Assembly: GCF_030145815.1 (NCBI RefSeq)
Contig: NZ_JAIXHL010000017.1
Span: 45,962 to 109,961, forward strand
DNA from: Sphingomonas sp.
GTDB lineage: Bacteria > Pseudomonadota > Alphaproteobacteria > Sphingomonadales > Sphingomonadaceae
Direction: 5' to 3'
Length of the DNA stretch: 64,000 bases
Positions 1-9,700 of the stretch are shown here, piece by piece. A model generated the notes under the pieces. The model was not told the origin of the DNA. It worked only from the letters and a program-made list of their open reading frames with translations, and made no database searches. Made by a program: the position numbers and the translations under genes. Every line of letters starts with the position of its first letter. The first letter of the stretch is position 1.

Positions 1-1004
1 CGCTCAACTGGGTGCGCGACAACATCATCGGCTTTGGCGGCGACCCTAATCGGGTGATGGTGTTCGGCCAGTCCGGCGGCGGTGCCAAGATCGCGACGCT
101 GATGGGCATGCCCGCCGCGAAGGGCCTGTTCCACAGCGCCGCGACGATGAGCGGACAGCAGGTGACCGCGAGCGGCCCGCTCAACGCCACCGCGCGGGCC
201 AAGGCGTTGCTTTGGAAACTTAACGCCAAGCCTGGCGATCTGATCGACATGCCGGTTCAGCAGCTGATCGATGGCCTTTCCGCCGAAGACCCGATCCTGG
301 GCGGTGGGGTCTATATGGGCCCGGTGCTCGACATGAAGTGGCTGACCCGCCACCCCTTCTGGCCCGACGCCAATCCGATCGGCAACGGCATCCCGCTGAT
401 CCTCAGCAATACGCGCGACGAGACCCGCGCGTTCATCGATCCGAAGAGCGAGGCGGTGCGCACGCTCGACTGGTCGAACCTCGCCGAGCGCATCGCGCCG
501 CAATTGCGCATCGACGCGCACCCCGAATGGGTCGTCGCCGAATATCGCCGCCAGTTCCCGGACTGGACCGCGCAGGACATTTTCTACGCCAGCACCACCG
601 CCGGGCGCAGCTGGCGCGGGCAGGTGATCGAGGCGGAGGAGCGCGCCAAGGCCGGCGTCCCCGCCTGGGTCTATCAGCTCGATTTTCAGTCCCCGGTCGC
701 GCCCGAACGCGGCGCAGCGCATACCCACGACATCCCGCTGGTGTTCGGCACGATCGGCGCAGAGGGCACCGTCTCCGGCACCGGGCCCGGCGCGCAGGCC
801 GTGTCCGCGGCGATGCAGCGCGCCTTCGTCAACCTCGCCGCGACCGGCAATCCCAATGGCGCGGGGGTGCCCGAGTGGCCAAAGTACACCCTGCCCGAGC
901 GTCAGACGATGCTCTTCGACACGACCAGCCACGTCGAGAACGACCCGCGCAAGTGGCAGCGCGAGCTGTTCGCCCGCATCCCCTATATTCAGCCCGGAAC
1001 CTGA
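1..1004 (+). CDS. Carboxylesterase type B, 3' part only (5' end outside window)
   Basis: Alpha/beta-hydrolase of the carboxylesterase type B family, which cleaves carboxylic esters. The reading frame is open to the window edge: the residues before the first GTG at 12 read LNW, and the following VRDNI...FGGDP stretch is a normal mid-protein family block, so the first third (oxyanion-hole HGG region) is missing. The nucleophile motif GQSGGG is visible near codon 24. A downstream GAAHTHDIPLVFG segment carries the catalytic histidine region typical of the family. The 3' end overlaps the end of the convergent TetR gene by 16 bp. Substrate unknown; with the P450 next door it may belong to a small catabolic cluster, or it could be a polysaccharide side-chain esterase like the paralogue at 44268-45917. 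Certain at family level. Confidence 0.9.
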   Translation, partial: LNWVRDNIIGFGGDPNRVMVFGQSGGGAKIATLMGMPAAKGLFHSAATMSGQQVTASGPLNATARAKALLWKLNAKPGDLIDMPVQQLIDGLSAEDPILGGGVYMGPVLDMKWLTRHPFWPDANPIGNGIPLILSNTRDETRAFIDPKSEAVRTLDWSNLAERIAPQLRIDAHPEWVVAEYRRQFPDWTAQDIFYASTTAGRSWRGQVIEAEERAKAGVPAWVYQLDFQSPVAPERGAAHTHDIPLVFGTIGAEGTVSGTGPGAQAVSAAMQRAFVNLAATGNPNGAGVPEWPKYTLPERQTMLFDTTSHVENDPRKWQRELFARIPYIQPGT

Positions 1005-1573
1005 TCCGCCAGCACCGGCGCCAGCACCAGCCGGTCGAGGATCGCCGCGACATCGTCCGCCGCCATGTCGGGCGCACGGTCGAGCCACCAAGTCAGGATC
1101 GTCAGCGCCGCGCCGACCAGATGCGTCACCGCCAGCTCGCGCGGCAGCCCTTCCGGCGTCTCGGCCGGGCTCGCTAGCGCCTGCGCGATCGCGCGCTGCG
1201 TCACCATCTGCCGCATCGGATCGCCCGCACCGGTCAGCAGCGCATGGCACAAGGTGCGGCGCGACAGCACCTCGGCGGTCAGCGTGCGCACCAGCGCGAG
1301 CCGGTCGCCCTGCTGCAGCATCGGCAGCAATTTGGCGAGCAGCTCGGCGATCAGCGAATCGGCGACTTCGATCAGCAGCGCCGACAGGTCCGGATAATGG
1401 CGGAAGAAGGTCGCATAACCGACTTTGGCCCGATCGGTCAGCATCGCGACCGTGATCTCGCCGAACGGACGCTCGGCCACAAGTTCGACCAGCGCCGCAC
1501 CCAGCGCTGCGCGGGAACGGACGACGCGCGCATCGCTTGAAACCCCGCCGCGCTTCGCTATCTTATGATCCAT
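989..1573 (-). CDS. TetR-family transcriptional regulator
   Basis: 194-residue regulator. The N-terminal part has the TetR helix-turn-helix pattern (about residues 20-65: FGEITVAMLTDRAKVGYATFF), with the FFRHYPD segment that follows the recognition helix. The C-terminal two thirds is a helical ligand-binding region not assignable to a specific effector. It is divergent from the P450 gene with only 25 bp between the start codons, the usual layout for a local repressor of the neighbour. A short perfect dyad covers its start codon (see 1573-1585). No strong Shine-Dalgarno is visible before the ATG at 1573, so the start is plausible but not proven. Confidence 0.85.
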   Translation of the reverse strand: MDHKIAKRGGVSSDARVVRSRAALGAALVELVAERPFGEITVAMLTDRAKVGYATFFRHYPDLSALLIEVADSLIAELLAKLLPMLQQGDRLALVRTLTAEVLSRRTLCHALLTGAGDPMRQMVTQRAIAQALASPAETPEGLPRELAVTHLVGAALTILTWWLDRAPDMAADDVAAILDRLVLAPVLADQVPG

Positions 1574-1585
1574 TGTGTATCACAA
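1573..1585. promoter_or_regulatory. Candidate operator between tetR-type gene and P450 gene
   Basis: TTGTGTATCACAA is a dyad with perfect 5-base arms (TTGTG/CACAA) around a 3-base centre. It lies in the 25-bp gap of the divergent pair and touches the regulator start codon. Placement fits autorepression plus repression of the P450. The short arms make chance occurrence possible; no second copy was seen. Confidence 0.35.
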
Positions 1586-1598
1586 CCCGGAGTGTGTC

Positions 1599-2765
1599 AT
1601 GTCCGCCCAGTCGCATCTTGCCAGCCCGCCGGCCCGCTGCCCGGTCGATCATGCGCGCGATGACCGCAAGTCCGCAAGCGCGGCGCGCGGCGGTCTGATC
1701 CAGGCGCCGACAGTGTCCGGATTTGAGGCAGTGCGCGCGGTGCTGCGCGATACTAATGGCCGCCAGGCGGGGTTCAAGGCCGAGGTGATCGGCAAGTATC
1801 GCGGCAAGGCGCGCCCGCCGATCCTGTTCCTGCATGGCGAGGCGCATCGCCGCCAGCGCAGCGGCACTGCGCGCTTCTTCACCCCGCGCGTGGTCGAGAC
1901 GCGCTATCGCGAACTGATGGAGCGGACCAGCGACGCGCTGATCGCGCGGCTGGTAAAGGACGGCAGCGGCGATCTCGACCGGCTGTCGCTCGAAATGGCG
2001 GTCGCCGTCGCGGCCGAGATTGTCGGCCTGACCGAAAGCGACATCGACGGCATGAGCCGCCGGCTCGACTCCTTCTTCAGTACCGCCTTCCAGACCGGGC
2101 GCGGGAAGTTTGCCGAGATCATGAGCTTCCTGCTCGGCCAGTGGCGGATGCGCCGCTTCTACGCCAAGGACGTGAAGCCCGCGATCGCCGCGCGCCGCGC
2201 CGCGCCGCGTGAGGACGTGATCTCGCACCTGCTGAGCGAGGGCTATAGCCCGCTCGACATCCTCACCGAATGTTTCACCTATGGCGCGGCGGGGATGGTG
2301 ACGACGCGCGAGTTCATCACCATGGCCGGGTGGCATTTGCTCGAACGGCCCGACCTGCGCGCGCAATTTCTCGCAGCGGATGCCGATGGGCAGATCGCGA
2401 TCCTTGAGGAAATCCTGCGGCTCGAACCTGTCGTCGGCACGCTCTACCGCCATGTCGAGGGCGGAACCGTTGCGCTCGACGTCCGCGCGGCCAATGGCGA
2501 TCCGGCGGCGGTCGGCACCTGCCCGCATGCGCTCGACCCGGAGCGCGCGCGCGCACCGCGCGTCACCGGCCCGGGGCTGGCGTTCGGCGATGGCGAACAT
2601 CGCTGCCCCGGCGCGGGCGTGGCACTGCACGAATCCGCGGTGTTCCTCGACAGGCTGCTCCGCGTCCCCGGCCTGCGGCTGGAGCGCGCACCCGATGTCG
2701 GCTGGAACCCGCTGATCGCGGGCTACGAGCTGCGTCACTGCCGCCTGGCGATCGATCCGGCTTAA
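1599..2765 (+). CDS. Cytochrome P450
   Basis: 388-residue soluble bacterial P450 (haem monooxygenase). Visible motifs: the C-helix HGEAHRRQRS, the K-helix ExxR in EEILRLEP, and the haem-binding loop FGDGEHRCPG with the thiolate Cys at about residue 336. The N-terminus is short and has no membrane anchor. The ATG at 1599 is preferred over a GTG at 1575 because a GGAG lies 6-7 bases upstream. Oddities: the I-helix oxygen-activation segment reads AAGMVTTRE, so the usual acidic residue before the threonine is replaced by valine, and the stretch before the haem loop is shorter than usual. No ferredoxin or ferredoxin reductase is encoded nearby. The 3' end overlaps the convergent pectate lyase gene by 4 bp. 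Family certain, substrate unknown. Confidence 0.92.
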   Translation: MSAQSHLASPPARCPVDHARDDRKSASAARGGLIQAPTVSGFEAVRAVLRDTNGRQAGFKAEVIGKYRGKARPPILFLHGEAHRRQRSGTARFFTPRVVETRYRELMERTSDALIARLVKDGSGDLDRLSLEMAVAVAAEIVGLTESDIDGMSRRLDSFFSTAFQTGRGKFAEIMSFLLGQWRMRRFYAKDVKPAIAARRAAPREDVISHLLSEGYSPLDILTECFTYGAAGMVTTREFITMAGWHLLERPDLRAQFLAADADGQIAILEEILRLEPVVGTLYRHVEGGTVALDVRAANGDPAAVGTCPHALDPERARAPRVTGPGLAFGDGEHRCPGAGVALHESAVFLDRLLRVPGLRLERAPDVGWNPLIAGYELRHCRLAIDPA

Positions 2766-4345
2766 GAGCCAGCCCGCAGCGCCCCGATCAGCGTGACCAT
2801 GTGATCGATATAGGTGCCGGTCGAAATCCCGATCGGCCCGTCCTTGACGTCGAACGGCGACGTATCGCTGCTGTCGCCGACATTGCTCGACCGGAAATCG
2901 CCTGGCGCGACCTCCTTCGATCCGGGGCCGCGATAGGGGTGGCTGATCGCCTTGAGCTGGGTCGGCCACCAGCCCTCTGCGTTAAGCGAGGCGACCAGCT
3001 CGCCCGCGCTCTTGCCGCCCGTGACATTCATGTCCGACCCCGGCTCGACCGCCGCGACCCAATAGGCTGACAGCGGCTGGCGCCCTTTCAGCAAGGGCGA
3101 ATCCTTGGACACCGGCCCACCGGGGATCGCGCGCAGCTTTTCATACTCCCGGCGGAGCTTCGACACATCGACCGAGCGGCGCGGATTGTAATGACCGATC
3201 GTGTGCGCCGGGTCGTGATCGACATAATATTCGCCATTGACGACATTCGACCCGCGCCGATGCACCCAGAGCGGCTTATTGGTGCCGATCTCGACAAAGG
3301 TCGGGAACTGCCGGTTCCCCACCCACAGCGCTTCGGGCAGCCTTACGCTATCGAGCCAGTCCAGCGCCGCCGGGATCGGCGCGAGATATTTCGCATTCCC
3401 GGTCAGGCGATAAAAACCCATCAGCTCCTGGATGTTCGACGCGGTGGTATGCGTGACCAGCGCCTCAGGCTCATAGGTGCGCGCGCCCGCTGGCGAGAAG
3501 TCCGCGCGGTGCTGCAACCCCCAGCCGGCCTGTGGCGCGGGCTGCTGGGTCTTCAGATAAACGTCCATCGCCCGTTCGATCGCCGGCAGCACCCGCGGAT
3601 CGCCGATCGCCTGATGATAGGTCAGCAGCACGTCGATATTGTCGTTGATGACCGAGTCATTGAACGTAATGAGACCGGTATAATCAGGCTTGCCGTGCAG
3701 CCCGCCGTCCTTGACCCGCGGCCAGCGCTGCGGCCAACCGCCATTGTCGAGCTGGCTGGCGAAGATGAAGTTGATCGCCTTGTCCAGCCCGCGCTTGAAC
3801 CGCGCCTCGCGCTTCTCGACATAGAGGCGGATCAGGAATCGGATCGCCTCGCCCGTCCCCTGATCGTCAAACGTGGCGTTGCCCCAATGGTGCTGGAATT
3901 CCTCCATGCGCCAGGCGTTCTTGCCGATCGTCTCGTACCAGCGCTTGGTCGAAGCCGGACCGCCGAAATCGATGAAATAGCCCCAGCCGCCGGTCGGCAA
4001 CTGTCCGTCGATCAGCGCCTGTGCCGCCTTGGCCGACGCCTGATAATAATATTCGTCGCCGGTGGCGTGATAGGCGTCGAGGTAGAGATGCCCCATCGTC
4101 GCGGTGCCGGGCGGCTGCACCCACACCATCGTCTTGTAGGCTTCGAGCTCCCCCCAGACGCGCGAGCGGTCGGGCAGATACGACCAGAGATAGCCGCCGC
4201 GATAGGCAAGCTTTTCGACCATGAACCGCGTCGCCCGCTTCATTGTCGCGGCGATCTCGGCGCTCGACGGCGACTGCGCGCGCGCTAGTGCGGGGGTCAG
4301 CATCAATGCGGCGGACGCGGCGAGCAGCTGGCGGCGGGCAATCAT
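2762..4345 (-). CDS. Pectate lyase, PL10-like (pectic acid lyase family)
   Basis: 527-residue exported protein. The N-terminus (MIARRQLLAASAALMLTPALARAQ) is a twin-arginine-like signal peptide. The mature part shows the all-alpha toroid pattern of the pectic acid lyase family (PL10), including NGGWPQRWP and the family block GLITFNDSVINDNIDVLL. Such enzymes cleave polygalacturonate by beta-elimination in the periplasm or outside the cell. It is the last gene of the leftward operon TonB receptor, PL1, ThuA-cupin, PL10, and its start overlaps the preceding stop by 4 bp (ATGA), so translation is coupled. At 527 residues it is longer than a bare catalytic domain; the C-terminal roughly 120 residues are not assigned. 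Family call firm, exact substrate inferred. Confidence 0.85.
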   Translation of the reverse strand: MIARRQLLAASAALMLTPALARAQSPSSAEIAATMKRATRFMVEKLAYRGGYLWSYLPDRSRVWGELEAYKTMVWVQPPGTATMGHLYLDAYHATGDEYYYQASAKAAQALIDGQLPTGGWGYFIDFGGPASTKRWYETIGKNAWRMEEFQHHWGNATFDDQGTGEAIRFLIRLYVEKREARFKRGLDKAINFIFASQLDNGGWPQRWPRVKDGGLHGKPDYTGLITFNDSVINDNIDVLLTYHQAIGDPRVLPAIERAMDVYLKTQQPAPQAGWGLQHRADFSPAGARTYEPEALVTHTTASNIQELMGFYRLTGNAKYLAPIPAALDWLDSVRLPEALWVGNRQFPTFVEIGTNKPLWVHRRGSNVVNGEYYVDHDPAHTIGHYNPRRSVDVSKLRREYEKLRAIPGGPVSKDSPLLKGRQPLSAYWVAAVEPGSDMNVTGGKSAGELVASLNAEGWWPTQLKAISHPYRGPGSKEVAPGDFRSSNVGDSSDTSPFDVKDGPIGISTGTYIDHMVTLIGALRAGS

Positions 4346-5454
4346 TTACGCGGTACTCCTTCAAGCGGATAAGCGATAATCAGCACCAGCGGCTTCTCGC
4401 CGATCTGGCGAATGCCGACATGGGCGCCGGTGTAGAGATAGACAGTCATGCCGGGCGTCAGCCGCGCAGTCTCGCCGTCGGAGCTGACCTCGCCCTCGCC
4501 CGACACGACCGCATAGACCTCGTCATGGTCGATCGGATGGACGCCGATTGCGGCGCCCTTGTGCAGCGCGCGTTTGCGATATTCCATCATCCGCCCCGGC
4601 ACGCCGTCGGTGATGCGCCACGCGGTGCTCATGCCGATGCGGCCATGCGGGGGCGGTTCCTGCACGCGCTTCGCGGCTTCGTCGATCACCACCATCGGCC
4701 GCGCGCCGCGCTTCGCCGCCCAGTCGATCCCGCCCATGACGTGATCGACGACGCGCGGGTCGCTCCACGATTCCTTGGTATGGCCGAGACCGGTATAGAA
4801 CACCTGCCCGCCCTCGAACCGGTGCGCCCAGGCCACGGGACGCGGATTGACGCCCTTCTCCCCGATCGAGCTCGGGTCCAACGTCAGCAGCGGGAGCAGA
4901 CGTGGGTCGAAATCGTCGAACCAATACCATTCATCGACCAGCTCGGCGGTCTCAGGAAAGCTGCGAATCGAAGGGTGGTCGAGCGGCGCACGGGTCACGG
5001 CGCCCTTAGGCGTCCCCGCCGGATGCCGGGCAAAGCGCGCCCCCATCATCCGTCCATACCAATCCCAATAGTAATGCGAATCCGCGGCGCCATGGACGCC
5101 GACGATCCCCCCGCCTGCCCGAACAAAGGCCATCAGCGTGTCGCGCCGCGCGCCGGTGAACCACTCGCTGCCGGGTTCCTTGGGCTTGGTAGTTGTCGAC
5201 AACAGCACGATCACGGCGAAGCGTTTCACCCACGCCGCGTCGTCGAACAGCGCGGGGTCTTCGCTGGCCACGACATGATAGCCTTTGGCGCGCGCAGCCT
5301 TGGTCAACGCCGCGACGGCAGGCTCGATCGAGTCATGCCGCCAGCCGGTTGTGTGGCTGAACAACAGGATTTCGGGTTGCAGCGCGATGCTGTGCCGCGG
5401 TGATGCCGCCCCGCCCAGCAGGATCGCCGCCAGCAGCATCAGCATCGCCCGCAT
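4342..5454 (-). CDS. ThuA-like domain fused to a cupin domain, exported
   Basis: 370 residues in one intact frame. Residues 1-18 are a signal peptide. About 28-250 form a ThuA-like (glutamine-amidotransferase-fold) domain: ILLFSHTTGWRHDSI at the start, then GGGIVGVHGAADSHYYWDWY and VAWAHRFEGGQVFYTGLGH, all typical. About 280-365 form a single cupin barrel (HPIDHDEVYAVVSGEGEVSS, then a second motif around PGMTVYLYTGAHVGIRQI). ThuA domains are common in sugar-utilisation clusters but their reaction is poorly defined; the cupin could bind a metal and a sugar acid. Position between two pectate lyase genes, with a 4-bp overlap to the PL10 gene, points to processing of oligogalacturonides in the periplasm. 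The function is inference; the fusion is direct observation. Confidence 0.85.
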   Translation of the reverse strand: MRAMLMLLAAILLGGAASPRHSIALQPEILLFSHTTGWRHDSIEPAVAALTKAARAKGYHVVASEDPALFDDAAWVKRFAVIVLLSTTTKPKEPGSEWFTGARRDTLMAFVRAGGGIVGVHGAADSHYYWDWYGRMMGARFARHPAGTPKGAVTRAPLDHPSIRSFPETAELVDEWYWFDDFDPRLLPLLTLDPSSIGEKGVNPRPVAWAHRFEGGQVFYTGLGHTKESWSDPRVVDHVMGGIDWAAKRGARPMVVIDEAAKRVQEPPPHGRIGMSTAWRITDGVPGRMMEYRKRALHKGAAIGVHPIDHDEVYAVVSGEGEVSSDGETARLTPGMTVYLYTGAHVGIRQIGEKPLVLIIAYPLEGVPRK

Positions 5455-5486
5455 GTCATTCTCCTCGTCTCACGCGAGCGGCTCGC

Positions 5487-6794
5487 TCAGCCAGCGGCCA
5501 GCGCGTTCAGATAGTCTTCGACATTGCTATAGCCGTTGCCATCGCGATCACCCGAGGAATCGTCGCGCTTCGGGTCGAGCCCGTGCTGTCGCTCCCAGGC
5601 GTCCGGCATGCCGTCGCCATCGCTGTCCAGCGGCGCGGTACCGCTACGCAGGTCAGGCCAGCCGCCAACGTCGCGCTGGCTGTCGATCTGCTTGCCGGTG
5701 CGGGTGCGCACCCCCGCGACCACCGCCGCATCGACGCTGTCGCGGCTGCGCGAAGCCCCTGCGCGCGCCAGCACTGCCGTCTCGACGCTCGCCGCTCCGG
5801 CACAGCCCACCTTGGGCATTTCGACCGGAGACGACAGCTTCTGCGCAGGATCGGTGATGCCCGTCACCAGCGACCACGGGTCGGCCGGGACCACCCCGTC
5901 CATCGCATTGTCGGCAAAGAAGGATTTCGCGACCGGATTGCCCTCGTCAAACGCAATCGCCTTGGTCGACTGCGGCCCACGCACATAGGCGTTTCCAACG
6001 AAATTATACCGGGACAGGCTGTCCTTGTCGGCATTGTAGCCCGACCGCCCGCCGCCCCAATTGTAGAACAGGTTGCAGCGGAAATCGAAGAACGCACCTT
6101 CGGGATCGGCGGCAGCGGGAGCGTAATTGCCCGGTCGCGGCATCCGCGCGCTGTGATTAGCCCACAGGTTATGGTGAAAGCTCGCCCGCGCCCCACGCCC
6201 GCCGCGCACCAGGCTGCCATAGCCGTGCGCGCCCTTGGCATGGAGCGATTTGGTCAGCGAATCCGCGATGATCGACCATTGCACGGTAACATCATACCAG
6301 CCTTCGCCCGGCTCGGCATAATTACCCGACACGGAGAGCGTCTCGTCCACCGACCAGCTTGCCGAGACATGGTCGATGATGATCCGCCGCCCCGCGCGGA
6401 TCCAGATCGCGTCGGATTCGGTCTTGGATTCATCGCCAAGCCGCGATCGGATGAAGCGGATGACGACATCATCGGCCTGCACCACCAAAGGATGATCGCG
6501 CAGCGTGATGCCATCGCCCGGCGCACTCTGCCCCGCGATCGTCACCCGCCCCTCGCGCACCGTCAGCGGCTTGCTCAGCTGGATCGTGCCCGACACCGCG
6601 AACACGATGATGCGCGGCCCCTTCGCCTCGACCGCCGCGCGGAAACTGCCGAGGCCGCTATCGGCCAGTGTCGTCACGGTCAGCACCTTGCCGCCGCGTC
6701 CGCCGAGCGCAGTCGCGCCCGCGCCTTCCGCTCCGGGAAAGGCGGGGAGCGGCGTCGCCGCCCCCGCAGACATCAGCAGCAGCGCCCCCAGCAT
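5487..6794 (-). CDS. Pectate lyase, PL1 family
   Basis: 435-residue right-handed beta-helix lyase. A short signal peptide (MLGALLLMSAGAATPLPA) precedes FPGAEGAGA and ALGGRGG, the standard PL1 opening. The calcium and catalytic region is visible: IIIDHVSASWSVDETLS (Asp141, Asp150) and SARMPRPGNY with candidate catalytic arginines near residues 217-220. The last 45 residues contain two Asp-rich loops (DSDGDGMPDAWER, DRDGNGYSNVEDYL), an EF-hand/dockerin-like calcium tail. The start codon shares one base with the stop of the TonB receptor gene (TGATG), so the two are translationally coupled. It should cleave polygalacturonate outside the inner membrane to feed the receptor. Confidence 0.92.
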   Translation of the reverse strand: MLGALLLMSAGAATPLPAFPGAEGAGATALGGRGGKVLTVTTLADSGLGSFRAAVEAKGPRIIVFAVSGTIQLSKPLTVREGRVTIAGQSAPGDGITLRDHPLVVQADDVVIRFIRSRLGDESKTESDAIWIRAGRRIIIDHVSASWSVDETLSVSGNYAEPGEGWYDVTVQWSIIADSLTKSLHAKGAHGYGSLVRGGRGARASFHHNLWANHSARMPRPGNYAPAAADPEGAFFDFRCNLFYNWGGGRSGYNADKDSLSRYNFVGNAYVRGPQSTKAIAFDEGNPVAKSFFADNAMDGVVPADPWSLVTGITDPAQKLSSPVEMPKVGCAGAASVETAVLARAGASRSRDSVDAAVVAGVRTRTGKQIDSQRDVGGWPDLRSGTAPLDSDGDGMPDAWERQHGLDPKRDDSSGDRDGNGYSNVEDYLNALAAG

Positions 6795-9700
6795 CAGAAA
6801 TTCGCGCGCACGCCAAAGGTCACGATGCGACCCGTACTGGCATAGACGCTCGACACCGGGTTCGCCTGATACATGGTGCGATATTGCGTGGTGTTGGTCA
6901 GGTTGCGCCCTTCGACCGACAGGCTGATTGCCTTGGTCAGCTTGTAGGACATCGCGAAGTCGAGGTTAAACGTGTCCTCGTTATAGCCAAAGTCCGCGAC
7001 CACCGGCGAGTTGCACACGCCGCCGCCATTGGTGGTGGTGCCGACCGCACAGGTGCCCGACGACAGCGGGAAGCGGTTCACATATTCCTTGCGATACGCC
7101 CCCGACACGCGCGCCTTGAGCGGGCCATGCTCGTAGTAGAGCGTCGCGTTGAACGCATGCGGCGAGGTGTTGAGGAAGGGCGCGGTCGCGAAATTGTTGA
7201 CTGCGGTCGAACCGGTCTGCCCCTGCGTCGTCGAGAGCGCGGTGCCGGTCAGGTAATTCAGTTCCGACTTGATATAGGTGTAGTTGGCGGTGACGCCGAA
7301 CCGCTGCAGGAAGCCCGGCAGGAAGAAGAAGTTCGACTGGACGTTGAGCTCCAGCCCCTGGATCTTGCCGCCCGGTGCGTCGTTGAACTGGCGCACCGCG
7401 AACACGCCGCCGTCCCGGATATATTGCGCCAGCGTGGTGCTGGTGACGTTGGTCAGGATCTGGTCGATGATCGCCTGCTCATACACGTCCTGCAACGCGA
7501 ACTCACCCGCGACCTGCTGCGGGAAGGAGCTGATATCCTTCTGGAACAGCGCGAGGCCGACAAAGCCGTTGGTGCCCCAATAATATTCGAAGCTGAGGTC
7601 AAGATTGGTCGAACGGAACGGGTTGAGATACGGGTTGCCCACGGTGATCGACGGCGCCGCGCCGCCCACGGTCAGGCCGGTCGGGAAGGAGGTGGTGCCC
7701 GGAGTCAGCGCCGAAAGCTGGGGCCGCGACATCGTCTTGGCTGCGGCAAAGCGGACCTGGAAATTGTCGCTGACTTCATAGGTCAGGTTACCCGCAGGCA
7801 GCACATCGGTATATTCGTTGCGCGCGGTGACGATCGTGCCGAGCGCCCCGTTCGCCGCACCCCCGACCGATCCGGTGCCGTCGACCCGCGTATTGGCGAC
7901 GCGGACGCCGACATTGCCGCGCAACCGGCGATCCATCACATCGACGTCGAAGTCCATCTGGACAAAGCCCGCCATGTCGCGCTCACGCACCGCATTACGT
8001 TCACGCCCATCGGCCTGGGCGCGGTAATCGCCCCATTTGTTGATGCAGTTGCAGTCGATCGAGAAGTAATTGCGGAAGGCGTCGAGATTGGGTGCGTAGA
8101 AGCTGGTCGGGGTTCCCGCCGGTACATTCAGCCCCTGACCGAACCCGACCAGCTGGCCGAGCTGGGTAATCTGCAGCCCCGCCTCGACCAATGTCGGGTT
8201 GATCGCTTCGATGCCCGAATTGCGACGACCACCCAGGCTGTCGAAGTCGAACGTCTTGTAGGTCCCGCCAAAGCGCAGCGTGAACTGTTCGGACAGATCC
8301 AGCTCGAAATTGGCGCGCCCGACGCGGAATTCGTTGTTCACCTCATTGGTGAAGTAGCGGATCGTCGACAGGCCCTTGACCAACGTCCATTGCGTCGGAT
8401 CAGCGACGTTGAAGCCCGGGTTGAAGATCGGCATGTTGCCGCCATTGCGCTCGTCAAAGACATAGCCGTCGCGGTCGATCGCGTTGAATTCGACCAGCAT
8501 GCCCTCTGCGTTGAATTCCGACTTCGACCAGCCGCCGGTGATCGCAACGCGGAAATTGTCGCTGAACTCATGGTTCACGTTCAGCGTTGCCTGTTTGAAG
8601 TCGGTCTGGCCGAACTGCGCATCGGCAAAGCTGCGCCAGTCGACATTGTCGAGGACAAGGTAATCGGCCTGGCCCGCAGCGTTGACATTGGCGGCGCGGA
8701 TCTGCGTGCCCGGACGGCCGAGCAGCTCATCATAGAAAGCAATGCTGTTGGCGTTCGGGATATAACCCGGCGACACGGTCGAGTTGTAATAGTCGAACGG
8801 GTCGAGGTTGAACGGATTGTAGCTCGCACGCGTCCCGGCGACGAGCGTGTTGCCGTACAGCGCTTGTCCGCAATCAAGCGATGCGCTGGCGTCGCAGCGG
8901 GCATAGAGCGCACGGCGGTCGGCGAGGCCGTTGGTGGTGTTGAGCGCGCGCAACGTGTTCTGCGCGACACGCGTGTTGGTGCCGTTGCGGTTCAGGCCGA
9001 TCGTGGTGATGCCCTGCGAATTCGAGTCCTGCCGGTACCGCGAATAGACGAAGTCACCGATCACCTCGGTGCGCGACGTCGGCTGCCACTGGGCGGTGAA
9101 GGTCACGCCCAACCGGTCATATTGCAGATCCTGTCGCCCGATCGAGGGCAGCGCCGGGATGATCGTTTCCGGGGTCACCAGCGCATAGGCGGCGGGGTCC
9201 GATCCGAAGGTCGGCCCGGTGCCGGTGCCGGTCGGACGCGCGAATCCGAACACATTCGGCGACACGCCAGCATGTTGCGAATTGCGATAGGCGAATTCGA
9301 ACTGGCCGGGGTTGCGGCGATAGGAATCGATCTGCTGGCGCTGATCCTGGAACGCGACCGTGCCCAGAATGCCGAAATTATCGGTCAGCTTCTTCGAGAA
9401 AAGCGCCGTCAGCCGCGGGTTCCACGTATCGCCATTCTCGCGATACTCACCCTCGGCGCCGATCGCGATGCGGTCACCCTTATAGGCCAGCGGACGGCCG
9501 GTGATCAGGTCGATGATCGCGCCGAGCGAGCCTTCCTCATTCGCGGCAGTCACCGACTTGGTGATCTTGACCCCGCTGAACAGCTCCGAGGCAAAGGTAT
9601 TGAAGTCGAACCCGCGCGAGCGGTTCGCGCCAGCGTCCGACTGGTTGCCGCCGGAGATGTTCTGCGCGTCGGCGCCGTTCAGGAACACGCTCTGGAAATC

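Noticed and set aside
1563..2969. 468-codon open frame antisense to the P450 gene
   Set aside because: Low-complexity shadow crossing two convergent genes; the P450 has all haem and ExxR motifs.
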